From positions 1-44,977 of the forward strand of contig CAZFQG010000023.1 of NCBI GenBank assembly GCA_964520785.1: 44,977 bases of DNA. Direction: 5' to 3'. Made by a program: the position numbers and the translations under genes. The notes below the pieces were generated by a model that was given only the letters and a program-made list of their open reading frames with translations, searched no databases and was not told where the DNA came from. This stretch comes from CAZFQG01 sp964520785. Lineage in GTDB: Bacteria > Planctomycetota > Planctomycetia > Pirellulales > Thermoguttaceae. Of the stretch, positions 35,114 through 43,529 are shown piece by piece (position 1 is the stretch's first letter; each line of letters starts with the position of its first letter).

Positions 35114-36424
35114 CCCTGGCTCGAGCCGGCGAGCAACCCCGCGATGCTCTACGCCCGGAAGTTCACCCCGCGATTCTGGACGAAGTTCCTCCGCGATGCC
35201 CAGTGTGCGCAGCATCCGGACGGCGTCATTCCCGACGTGGTTCCGAGCTATCCGAGGAAGGGCCGCAAGACGGGTGACCCGGCCTGGGCCGGCAACTATC
35301 CGCTGGTCCTCTGGTACCTCTACCGATACTACGATGATCGACGCCTGCTGGAAGACCATTACCCGAGCATGAAACGCTGGGTGGCGTATCTCACAAGAAT
35401 TGCCGACGAGAATCACCGGATCGAACAAGGTGGATACTACGGCGACCATATGCTCCCGGGCGACGCGCCGGGCGAGGAGGAATTCCTCTCGAAGGAAACG
35501 CCCCCGCCGCTGCTCTGGACCGGATACTACTACAAGAATGTTTGGATTCTCGCTCAAGTTGCCCGTATACTTGGCAACGAAGACGACGCGGCGGCGTACG
35601 ACCAATTGGCCGCCGCGATCCGCGCAGCGTTGAACGACAAGTGGCTCGATGCGTCGGGCAACCATTACGCCACCGGTTCGCAGACCGCCAACATCTTCCC
35701 CCTCGCCCTGGGCGTCGTTCCGGAGGCCAACCGTCAGCGCGTGCTGCAGACCCTGATCGACGACATCCTGGTAAAACGCGGCGGCCACCTTCGCACGGGC
35801 AACCTCGGCACCACCTGCATCATGGATGCCTTGACCCCTCTCGGAGGTGGTGAGGCGATGTTTCAGGTGGCAACCTCGACCGATTACCCCGGCTGGGGCT
35901 ATATGGTTAGCCGCAGGGCAACCACGATCTGGGAGTCGTGGGGAGGCGTTCGAGAAGGATTCGTCGGGTACAACACCAGCGAAGACAGCATGGTGATGTT
36001 CGTCACGATCGAGCGGTTCTTCTACAACGATATCGCCGGCATCCAGGGTCCGGCGTACTTCGGCCCAGCGCCATTCGCGCCCGGCTTCGAAGATTTCCAC
36101 ATCAAGCCGCACGTACTCGGCGACCTCACGCATGCGAAAGCCACGGTCAGGACGGTTCGAGGACGGATTCTCGCCGCTTGGAAGAGAGGGCCCGACGGGC
36201 TGGAGATGGAGGTTGAGATTCCCGTCAATAGTCGTGCCCGGCTCAGCATACCCACGCTCGGTCTGGGCGGCATCGTGATTAGCGAGAACGGGCAGAAGGT
36301 GTGGGACTTTGGCACCTATGTGCCCGGCGTCGAAGGAGTTCTGGCTGGGAAGGCCGGCGAGGGCGACTACGTCACGCTGACGCTCGGGTCCGGAGCCTAC
36401 CGCTTCCGCCTCACGGGCAACTGA
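35114..36424 (+). pseudogene. C-terminal half of a GH78 alpha-L-rhamnosidase
   Basis: From about 35135 the plus strand encodes the (alpha/alpha)6 catalytic domain and C-terminal beta-sandwich of a GH78 enzyme: FTPRFWTKFLRD, DGVIPDVVPSYP, HLRTGNLGTTCIMDALTPLG, and RRATTIWESWGG with the catalytic base Glu. It aligns along its length with the second half of the intact rhamnosidase at 7840-10611. The signal peptide, N-terminal modules and the DCPxRE acid segment, which should lie just before this point, are missing. The first ATG is 35144. The frame is open upstream to 34523 only because it is antisense to the isomerase. It is certainly non-catalytic without the acid. Confidence 0.75.
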
Positions 36425-36900
36425 ACACAGACGGTGCGGCGTTCAGGTTGAAAGCACGTCCAGCTTGTCCAGGAAAATTCGCTCACGTACGATCGCTTCC
36501 CGCGCTGGAGCGGTCTGAGGCGCTAACCACTGCCGCCCCCGCCGACCCCCGGAATCCTTCCCCCACTTCCAATACCGCAACGCTCATCGGCCCCCGGCGA
36601 GAATCCGCCTCCGACGCGGCCTTTTCCTCCAGACACGCGAACTCCAAACGCGGTCTCTCCTTCTCCGACGCCGATATCGCCTCCCTCGCCCAAGCAGCCT
36701 GGCTGCGCGAGGTGGACGGGCTGAAGGGGAAGGGGGAGGCGGAAGGACGTGGCGTGGGGAGGGTTGAATGAGATTTCGATTTATGCACCATGACGATTGG
36801 CTGTCCATCTGCCGGAGTGGCCGTGGCAACGTAGGCATTACGGTACGCAAGTGGATGGACAAATGCAATTGAGCAACTTAACTCGAATGTTCCGCGTCAC
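36425..36900. other. Intergenic region without a confident gene
   Basis: This stretch of about 475 bp follows the rhamnosidase fragment. Short frames on both strands are Ser/Arg/Pro-rich and biased, as expected from GC-rich noncoding DNA. I recognise no domain, RNA or promoter. Confidence 0.4.
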
Positions 36901-37248
36901 TTGGAAGAAGTCGGCCATACGCGAGGATCGAGTGCATACTACGCCTCCTTCTGGGGGGCGGGAGAACAACAGGTCCGCAACGTGTGGTCGAGCGGCGGCT
37001 GCTGGCACTTGAACCGATGGCTCTATACGCTCGTCGAACTCTGCTGCTGGGACACCGACAAATCCGAATTGGTGGACCGCCGCACGCGTTCCTGGGATAA
37101 CGCCGACCGTCGTCCCTCGCACGCCGACCGTCGTCCCTCGATCTCCCGTGAAATGCTGCAAAAACAATTCTCGGCCGCTCTGCCTCCCACCCCAGACAAT
37201 CGCAAATTTCACAGGCTCTTCGAGGCCCTACTTGACCTCGCCACCTGA
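36901..37248 (+). pseudogene. Probable transposase C-terminal remnant
   Basis: A 115-codon ORF reads WGAGEQQVRNVWSSGGCWHL, then LYTLVELCCWD, RRPSHADRRPS and a closing helical NRKFHRLFEALLDLA. The pattern (GAxxQQxRNxW, a Trp/Leu-rich helix, RRPSHADRR, terminal basic-aliphatic helix) resembles the C-terminus of DDE transposases seen in planctomycete genomes; this is from memory of the motif style, not a database hit. No catalytic DDE part is found upstream in any frame, so it would be a decayed remnant. It lies within the scarred 35-38 kb region, which fits past insertion-sequence activity. It might instead be an unrelated small hypothetical. Confidence 0.45.
37100..37140. repeat. 21-bp in-frame tandem duplication in the transposase remnant
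   Basis: The unit ACGCCGACCGTCGTCCCTCG recurs at 37100-37119 and 37121-37140, a 21-bp period equal to seven codons. It encodes the repeated peptide ADRRPS in the remnant ORF. Confidence 0.8.
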
Positions 37249-37344
37249 TCGCCTAAAGTGCAGTTCCTCCTGCAAGCACGAAGGGCCGGCGCAGTGGAAC
37301 GTCCTCACTGATTCGCTTGAATTCGGTCGCATGCCAATCCATGG

Positions 37345-38277
37345 ATGTCCGAGTGTTCTCCTCCGAGTGTTCTCCAGGGTGACGGAAAGCGATGGCTGCT
37401 GCTTCGCTGGTCGGGGCAAGGCGAACCGGTGAATGTCAAGGGAACTCTGGTCCCCCCCTTTTTCGACGGCCGCGTTTCGCTTCGCGAGGGAGATCCCTTC
37501 GCCATTCGCGTTGCGCCGGGGGAGTACAAATTCCACGTCTTCACCTCCTCTCTCTGGAAAAGGGCTACGCTCCGCGTGACGGACGAGCCGGAAATGATCC
37601 TCAATTTCGAGGAACGGCGGCCGCGAACCGTCGACCTGCACGTTGTGACCTTCCGCGGGCCGCCCCTGAAACCGGTCCCCGGTGCACAGGTGCGGCTGGG
37701 CCTCTTCAGTGAGGAAGAGTTCCTGGCGGACAAAGACTTCTACGAAAACATGGGGCTCTGGGGGGATCGGCTCCCGAAGACGCGCTCGAATGACGAAGGC
37801 GAAATGGACGTGCGGTGTGAAATCCGGAGTTGGTCCGACAATTTAAGGCGTAAAACACCGCCGGAAGACCGCATACTCGTTTCCGCCCATGCGACGCACG
37901 AAGGGGAAGACCTCGCCGGGACGACGCTTATCACACCCAAATCGCAAACCGTCTTCGTACCCATGAAGCCGGCGGCAACGCTCCTCGGGCGTCTGGTCGA
38001 CGAGGAAGGGAAGCCGATTTCCGGAGCAACGGTCTACTGCACTTTCCGCCAGAGCCTGCCCATGAAAGACAAGTTCGTCGACGGCTGCGGCGGGATATTG
38101 GAGACCGGACCGGACGGGCGATTCGAGGCAACGCACCTTCCGGTGGGGTTATTGGTAAAGGTCCGGGCATCGCTGGGGAAAGGCGAGAAGTACACGTCGT
38201 GTACCCTCGTGCAAGATCGACCGGTTGAAGAGCCGGGCGTGATTGAGTTGGGGGATCTGACGTGGGAAAGACCCTGA
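37345..38277 (+). CDS. Carboxypeptidase-regulatory-like domain protein, probably 5'-truncated
   Basis: The C-terminal third has a regulatory-like beta-sandwich signature: LGRLVDEEGKPISGATVYC and ETGPDGRFEATHLPVGLLVK. The N-terminal part (FFDGRVSLREGDPFAIRVAP, then RTVDLHVVTFRGPPLKPVPG) looks like another beta-sandwich. Such modules are normally in exported planctomycete proteins, but no signal peptide is present and the ATG has no ribosome site, so the 5' end is probably lost. A 14-bp tandem duplication overlaps the apparent start; removing one copy would join this frame to an open frame upstream. The position next to the transposase remnant supports disruption. The 310 residues that remain are uninterrupted. 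Confidence 0.55.
   Translation: MSECSPPSVLQGDGKRWLLLRWSGQGEPVNVKGTLVPPFFDGRVSLREGDPFAIRVAPGEYKFHVFTSSLWKRATLRVTDEPEMILNFEERRPRTVDLHVVTFRGPPLKPVPGAQVRLGLFSEEEFLADKDFYENMGLWGDRLPKTRSNDEGEMDVRCEIRSWSDNLRRKTPPEDRILVSAHATHEGEDLAGTTLITPKSQTVFVPMKPAATLLGRLVDEEGKPISGATVYCTFRQSLPMKDKFVDGCGGILETGPDGRFEATHLPVGLLVKVRASLGKGEKYTSCTLVQDRPVEEPGVIELGDLTWERP
37348..37375. repeat. 14-bp perfect tandem duplication
   Basis: TCCGAGTGTTCTCC occurs at 37348-37361 and again immediately at 37362-37375. Fourteen is not a multiple of three, so the duplication shifts the reading frame across this point at the very start of the regulatory-domain ORF. Confidence 0.9.
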
Positions 38278-38773
38278 TAGGCAAGTGGCTGGTGTCTTCG
38301 CCGACGTGGAGTTGCCGCCGTCTGAAGGCAGTTCATGCTGATAGCAGCGAACGGTACCAACCCTGAACCTCACATCACCCTTCCCCCTGCTCGCGGCTCG
38401 GCTCGATGCTATTGCGTTGGATGCGGCGGCGCGATTGCCTTCCGGTGAAGTCCGCCGGGGGGAGGGCCCCGTGTCGGGGCGGGACCTCAGACATCGTCCC
38501 CGTGTCCCTGTCGGCAATGGAAGAAATCCGCGAGAGTTTGGTGGGCCCGGCACGAGTGGCCGCGGTCGGCCCGGATTGAGTGGGAGGTGGCGACGTTCAT
38601 TCCGAGGCACTCTCGGTCGTCCGGCCTTCTCCTCCAAGAGAACGGGGTGAAACCCGAGGAATCCGCTCCTCGGAGGTCCAAAGCCCCGGTTTCCCTGGCG
38701 ATTTCGGGGCCGGCGCGTCACGTCGTACGCTCCGACCCCGACACTTATCCAAATCCGCGAACCGCCGGCGGGA
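38278..38773. other. Intergenic region, nothing recognised
   Basis: This 496-bp gap sits between the convergent ends of the regulatory-domain ORF and the symporter-aminotransferase gene. It is GC-rich, with short biased frames on both strands and no domain, RNA fold or clear terminator that I can support. Confidence 0.4.
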
Positions 38774-41700
38774 TCACTTCGCCGCCAGCGCCGTCCGGTG
38801 CTCGTAGAGCTTCCGAATCGCCCGGGCGATATCGTCCATGTCGTCACGGGTGCCCAACAGCAATCGGTGCTCGAACCAGACGCCCTGCTCGAAGGAGATC
38901 GTCTCGCAGTTCGGGCAACAAACCTGGCGGTAATCGAGGTCGGGACGCATATCCTTCACGCCGGAATAAGGCCCGAATTCCATGTTCTCGAAGACCGGTT
39001 GCTTGTACAGAGGCACCGGGTACGCCGCGGCCACCGGGATGCCTTCGGCGACCATCGCCTCGATGAACCGCTCGCGCGAAAGACCGAATTCCGACTCGAC
39101 GATCCGGAACGAGAAGAGGTGGTTGCCGTGCATCGTGCAGTCGGCCGTTCTCGATTGCGGGTACACGCCGGGAATCCGAAGCAACCGGTTCACCAGATAC
39201 TTCGCGTTCTCCTCGCGGACCGCCATCTGTCCCCGGTACTTGTCCAGTTGGGTATTGAGAACGGCTCCTTGGAACTCCGGCAGACGGAAGTTTCCACCGA
39301 GGATGAAGTGCTCGTACCAGGCACGGCCGGGGCGTCGGCCGCAGTTGTGGATGGACCAGATCGTCGCGGCGAGTTCGTCGTCGTTGGTGACGATGATTCC
39401 TCCTTCGCCGGAGCAGATATTCTTCGACGACTGGAAGGAGAAAGTCCCCAAATGACCGATCGCGCCGACACGCCGGCCCTGGTATTCCGCCCCGTGGGCG
39501 TGGGCCGAATCCTCGATAACGACCAGGTTGTGCCGCTTGGCGATGTCCATGATGGCGTCCATGTTGCAGGGCAGGCCGCCCAGGTGGACGACGATGATCG
39601 CCGTGGTCCGCTCGCTGATGCACGCCTCGACCGACTTGGGGCAGATATTGAACGTGTTCAGTTCCAGATCGGCGAAGACCGGTACTGCTCCGCATTCGAG
39701 GACGCTCGACGCGGTAGCGATGAACGTAAACGGCGGCACGATCACCTCGTCCCCCGCCTTGACGCCGGCGGCCATCAGGCCGATCCGCAGGGCGACGGTT
39801 CCGTTGATGACGCCGATGGCGTGCTTCGCCTGTTGGAACTCGGCGAACCGCCGCTCGAATTCCGCGACCTCGGTCCCGGCGGTCTTTCCCCATTTGCCGC
39901 TACGGAGACTCCGGAGGAGGCGCTCTTCGTCCGAACGGTCGAAGACGGGCCAACCGGGAAACGGTGACGTCCGCACCGGTTCACCCCCCAATACGGCCGG
40001 CTTGGCATGAATGACGTCCGCTTCGGCGGCGCGGGGGCCGGCGGCGCGGGAAACCGTGTGAACCGCCGCGGCTCCGGGACACCCAGGGGCGGGCTCACGC
40101 GCGGCCGGCGAGACGTCGCGCGCGGCGGCCGATTCGGCCGGAAAGAGGTAGGTCCGAAAGGTCGTCAACAATCCGATCACGATCAGGCCGATTCCGAAGC
40201 CGGCGTCGAGCACCACCGAAAGGGTGTCGCCCACCCACGGGAGAACGCCGAGCATCATCAGACCGATGAAGATCATGGAGATGCCGACGATCACGAAGGG
40301 GGAGAATGCTTGTACCGTCGCCAGGTCTCCTTCCATCCGCCCGATGGGTAACTCCAGTCGCGAGAAGAACTCGTCGACTTCCTTCTCCTTCTTCTCGCTG
40401 GGGACTCCGAAAAGCCCGATCACGCGCTGTCGCATTTCGATCCGGCCGCTCTTCTCCTCCGCGATGGAAATGCGCATCCCCGTCAACAGGCTGACGATCC
40501 ACATCGCCGCGACGGTCCAGACGGAAGCGATCGCGAAGACCGCCATTTCGTGATCCAAACGAAACGAAAAGGCGACGGGCCAAGAGTACTCGACCAACAT
40601 GGAAGGCGGGCAACTATAGTAGGCCACCACGCCGGCGACCAGGCCGAAAAACCATCCGGCGAAGGCCCCCGGGGTGGTTATCCGTTTGGTCAGCAGGCCG
40701 AATACCATCGGAAATCCGATCGGCGCGGAAATGACGCCGAAGAGCGAAAGCATCTTTCGGAACAGCCCCTCGCCACCGGTGCCGGCCATGCTGTACGCGA
40801 ACGCCAACGCAAACAAGCCGATGAACAGGGTCGCGAGCCTGCCGATGAAGACCAGTTCTCTCTGTGACGCGTTCGGGCGGAGTAATCGCTTGTACATGTC
40901 GTTCGTGATGACGCCCGCGCAGAAATTATAATCGCTGGAAAGCATCGACATCGTCGCCGCGAACATGGCGGCGACGACGAGCCCCAACATGCCGACGGGA
41001 AGCAGTTCCCGGCAAAGCAGAGGATAGATATTCAAGGCGCCCGGTGCATCGGGATTGTACGATTCCACGAGTCCCCCGGGGACTCCGATGAACTGGATCG
41101 CCATCATGGCGGGAAAGAACATCAAGGGCGGTCCGATCACGTTCAAGAACGTCACGAACCATCCCACCTTTACCGCTTCCTTTTCGTCCTTCACGCAGTA
41201 ATATCGCTGGATGAGCGGCCAGTTGGCGCTGCTCCAGTAGACGGAATACATCACGACCGCGAGGGTAATGAAGACCCAATTGAAACTCTCCGTTGATAGC
41301 GAGAAGAACCCTTCCGGCCAAGCATCGCTCCCCGCGCGAAAGCTATTGAAGAAGTTCTCCGCTCCACCCATCTGATTCATCGCCGCCTTGATCGAAAGGG
41401 GGAGGAGTACCAATACGGCGACGGCCATGACGACGAACTGGATGAAGTCGGTTACCGCGACGGCCCAGAGTCCGCCCATGAACGTATATGCCAGGATGAT
41501 GAATCCGGCCGCGACCATGCTGGTCCTGCTGTTTACTCCGAGGCTTCCGGCGAGAAAAAGGCCGGTCGCGATCAGTTTGAGCGCGTCGTCGATGACCTTG
41601 ACCGGAATACCCTGCCACGCCAACAACTGACGAAACCCCGGGCTGTACCGCGTTTCGAGATATTCCACCGGGCTGTCAATTCTTGCCCTTCTCCACCGTT

Positions 41701-42079
41701 TCGCGAAGAACAGGGTGCTGAAAAGGGTTGCCGGCGCGGCGACCCACAACAGCGTGACGCCGACGAAACCGTACTTGAACGCCAGCGCGGAGTAGCCGAC
41801 GAACGCGAACACGCTGAAACTACTCATGTAGAACGAGGCGCCGCTGAGCCACCAGGGGATGTTATTCCCGCCGCTGAAATAGTCCTTCACCGCCTTCATC
41901 TGGCGGTAGAAGAAAATGCCGATCACCATCATCAGCAGAAAGTACCCTATCAGGATACAGATGTCCGGACCGGTCAGCTTGGTCGTCGCGCCCTCCTCCA
42001 GGAAGAGCCCCATGAAACGGTCGACCAGCGACGGCGCGGCCGACTCGGTGCCGAAAAGAGTAGTCGTAAACGGTGTCAT
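38774..42079 (-). CDS. Sodium:solute symporter fused to a DegT/DnrJ/EryC1/StrS aminotransferase
   Basis: One uninterrupted 1101-codon frame encodes two complete families. Residues about 30-650 are an SSS-family Na+/solute symporter with about 15 hydrophobic helices (first DICILIGYFLLMMVIGIFFY; also DSPVEYLETRYSPGFRQLL and AAMFAATMSMLSSDYNF). Residues about 690-1101 are a DegT-family PLP enzyme: LGGEPVRTSPFPGWPVFD, VIEDSAHAHGAEY, and TFSFQSSKNICSGEGG with the PLP Lys at 886. The join is an Ala/Pro/Arg-rich linker (about 648-690) with no stop and no in-frame ATG, GTG or TTG, so the enzyme cannot start separately there. With an N-out start and odd helix count the enzyme would be cytoplasmic (inference). 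AAGGGA precedes the ATG. It is last of three same-strand genes, 78 bp after the previous. Confidence 0.9.
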   Translation of the reverse strand: MTPFTTTLFGTESAAPSLVDRFMGLFLEEGATTKLTGPDICILIGYFLLMMVIGIFFYRQMKAVKDYFSGGNNIPWWLSGASFYMSSFSVFAFVGYSALAFKYGFVGVTLLWVAAPATLFSTLFFAKRWRRARIDSPVEYLETRYSPGFRQLLAWQGIPVKVIDDALKLIATGLFLAGSLGVNSRTSMVAAGFIILAYTFMGGLWAVAVTDFIQFVVMAVAVLVLLPLSIKAAMNQMGGAENFFNSFRAGSDAWPEGFFSLSTESFNWVFITLAVVMYSVYWSSANWPLIQRYYCVKDEKEAVKVGWFVTFLNVIGPPLMFFPAMMAIQFIGVPGGLVESYNPDAPGALNIYPLLCRELLPVGMLGLVVAAMFAATMSMLSSDYNFCAGVITNDMYKRLLRPNASQRELVFIGRLATLFIGLFALAFAYSMAGTGGEGLFRKMLSLFGVISAPIGFPMVFGLLTKRITTPGAFAGWFFGLVAGVVAYYSCPPSMLVEYSWPVAFSFRLDHEMAVFAIASVWTVAAMWIVSLLTGMRISIAEEKSGRIEMRQRVIGLFGVPSEKKEKEVDEFFSRLELPIGRMEGDLATVQAFSPFVIVGISMIFIGLMMLGVLPWVGDTLSVVLDAGFGIGLIVIGLLTTFRTYLFPAESAAARDVSPAAREPAPGCPGAAAVHTVSRAAGPRAAEADVIHAKPAVLGGEPVRTSPFPGWPVFDRSDEERLLRSLRSGKWGKTAGTEVAEFERRFAEFQQAKHAIGVINGTVALRIGLMAAGVKAGDEVIVPPFTFIATASSVLECGAVPVFADLELNTFNICPKSVEACISERTTAIIVVHLGGLPCNMDAIMDIAKRHNLVVIEDSAHAHGAEYQGRRVGAIGHLGTFSFQSSKNICSGEGGIIVTNDDELAATIWSIHNCGRRPGRAWYEHFILGGNFRLPEFQGAVLNTQLDKYRGQMAVREENAKYLVNRLLRIPGVYPQSRTADCTMHGNHLFSFRIVESEFGLSRERFIEAMVAEGIPVAAAYPVPLYKQPVFENMEFGPYSGVKDMRPDLDYRQVCCPNCETISFEQGVWFEHRLLLGTRDDMDDIARAIRKLYEHRTALAAK

Positions 42080-42157
42080 CGGTATGTCCCTTGGTGTTCG
42101 GTCAGTGTGGGTTCTCGACGGGAAAACTCGGGCCCGCGGCGGCCCCGCGCCGCGTCC

Positions 42158-43090
42158 CTACTTCAACTTGCGCAACAAGTCCCGGATGTACTCGGCCGAG
42201 ACCTCGATGTCCTTCTTCACTTGTTCCTTCGTCCGGGAAACTCCCTTGATCCCTTCGATCTCCAGCGTGATCGGCCCGCGGTACCCGTGGTCCTTGAGCA
42301 TCTTTAGCACGGCCGGAATATCGAGCGTTCCCTCGCCGAGGGCCGGGAAGTGCCAGCTCTCGAACTCTCCGTCGTGGTCCTTGATTTCAAACGTCCCGAC
42401 GTAGTCGATGCACTTCTTCAATTCCGTCACCGCGTCGGTATCCTTGTTGTAGAACGTGATATTCGCGCAGTCGAAGTTCACGCGGATATTGGGGTGGTCG
42501 ATCGCCTTCATCGTCCTGACGTGCTCGTCCCCGTTGGTTCCCAGGTCGGGATGCGTCTCCAGGCCGATGATCACGCCGTGTTTCTGCGCGATCGGCCCCA
42601 CCTTCTTCAGTCGTTCGATGGCGACCTCCTTCGGGACGCCGGTGTGCTTCGGGGAGAGGAACATGTACTTCACCCCCATCTTCCGGCAGGTCGCGAGCTG
42701 TTGGGCCAGTTCGTCGACGCTCGACTCCCGCGCGAAGTCGGTATCGCCACGGAAGACGGCCACCTTCAGCCCGTGCCTGGCGAGCTTCTCCTTGGTGGCG
42801 TCGATCTTGTCCGGCGGAACGATATTCATGAAAACGTACTTGAAACCCGCCTCGGCCACGTGGGCGAAGGAGGATTCCGCGTCCTGGTCACCGCCGTAGT
42901 TCGCCATGCGACAGGCGACGATGCTCCCGAAGGCCGGTTTGACTTGGATCATTCCGTCCTGTTTCTGTGCGCATTGGGACGCGTAGGGGCAGGTCTTGCA
43001 GTTGCCGCAAGGGGCGGCGTCACAAAGGGCGGGAAGCAAGAGCGCGAAGGCGATCGCGATCAAGAGGCTAATACGGAGAAAGGTTTTCAT
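42158..43090 (-). CDS. Exported sugar phosphate isomerase/epimerase-like TIM barrel with Cys cluster
   Basis: This is a xylose-isomerase-like/AP endonuclease 2-fold TIM barrel. Metal-site and catalytic marks are VIIGLETHPDLGTN (Glu and His), IRVNFDCANITFYN (Asp), FEIKDHDGE and ITLEIEG (Glu). A signal peptide (LLIAIAFALLLPALCDA) shows export. Just after the cleavage region four cysteines, at residues 28, 31, 34 and 40, form a CX2CX2CX5C cluster (CGNCKTCPYASQC), unusual for this family and reminiscent of metal or Fe-S ligation. GAGGAA precedes the ATG. It sits between the Tat-exported DegT gene upstream and the symporter-DegT fusion downstream, so it probably acts on the same sugar. Its true substrate is unknown; "phosphate" in the family name may not apply outside the cytoplasm. 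Confidence 0.88.
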   Translation of the reverse strand: MKTFLRISLLIAIAFALLLPALCDAAPCGNCKTCPYASQCAQKQDGMIQVKPAFGSIVACRMANYGGDQDAESSFAHVAEAGFKYVFMNIVPPDKIDATKEKLARHGLKVAVFRGDTDFARESSVDELAQQLATCRKMGVKYMFLSPKHTGVPKEVAIERLKKVGPIAQKHGVIIGLETHPDLGTNGDEHVRTMKAIDHPNIRVNFDCANITFYNKDTDAVTELKKCIDYVGTFEIKDHDGEFESWHFPALGEGTLDIPAVLKMLKDHGYRGPITLEIEGIKGVSRTKEQVKKDIEVSAEYIRDLLRKLK

Positions 43091-43182
43091 CGTCGCGGTT
43101 CCTCGGTGGAGAAAGACTGTAGGCTAAAGGCTGAAGGATGAACTCGTAGGGTACGTGGTTTGTCGGCGAAGCCGAGGGTTCA

Positions 43183-43505
43183 CCCACTCGGGATGGTGTG
43201 GGTATGTCGTTTGAGCGCCAAGGGGGCGCCAGAAAAACATCCTAGGGCGTGCGCCCTGGAATTAGCGTGATATGACGAGACACAAAACCCCAGCGGGGCG
43301 CCACATCGCGGCGGAATTCGTGTATCGCCCCGTTCGGGCTCGATGATCTTGCAGCGCCGGATCACTCGGGCGGCTAACGCTCCAGGCCACATCTTGTCGC
43401 CCCCGTCGGGGGCCATATCGTCGCCTATCGCTCCGCGAGAGGGGCGCCCGCCGTGCGGGAGCCCTAGGATCCAACGGGACGACCCCGACAGCCGCGCCGT
43501 CGGGG
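43183..43505. repeat. Palindrome-rich spacer, REP-like
   Basis: The 439-bp noncoding gap between two same-strand genes holds several short perfect hairpins: GCGCC/GGCGC at 43215-43229, AGGGCG-TG-CGCCCT at 43244-43257, GCCCCCG-T-CGGGGGC at 43399-43413 and CCCCGAC/GTCGGGG at 43483-43505. The density and C/G-loop style resemble repetitive extragenic palindromes of planctomycetes. The last hairpin lies 25 bp after the stop of the Tat-DegT gene and could terminate or stabilise its message, though no U-tract follows. Confidence 0.5.
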
Positions 43506-43529
43506 CCGCCGTGAAATTGCAGCGTTGGT

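Noticed and set aside
33821..36133. A 770-codon minus-strand frame read as one protein
   Set aside because: Only the part up to about 35113 is isomerase-like; the first approximately 340 codons are antisense to the rhamnosidase fragment.
34523..36424. A 633-codon plus-strand frame read as one protein
   Set aside because: The first approximately 200 codons are antisense to the isomerase; the real homology starts near 35135.
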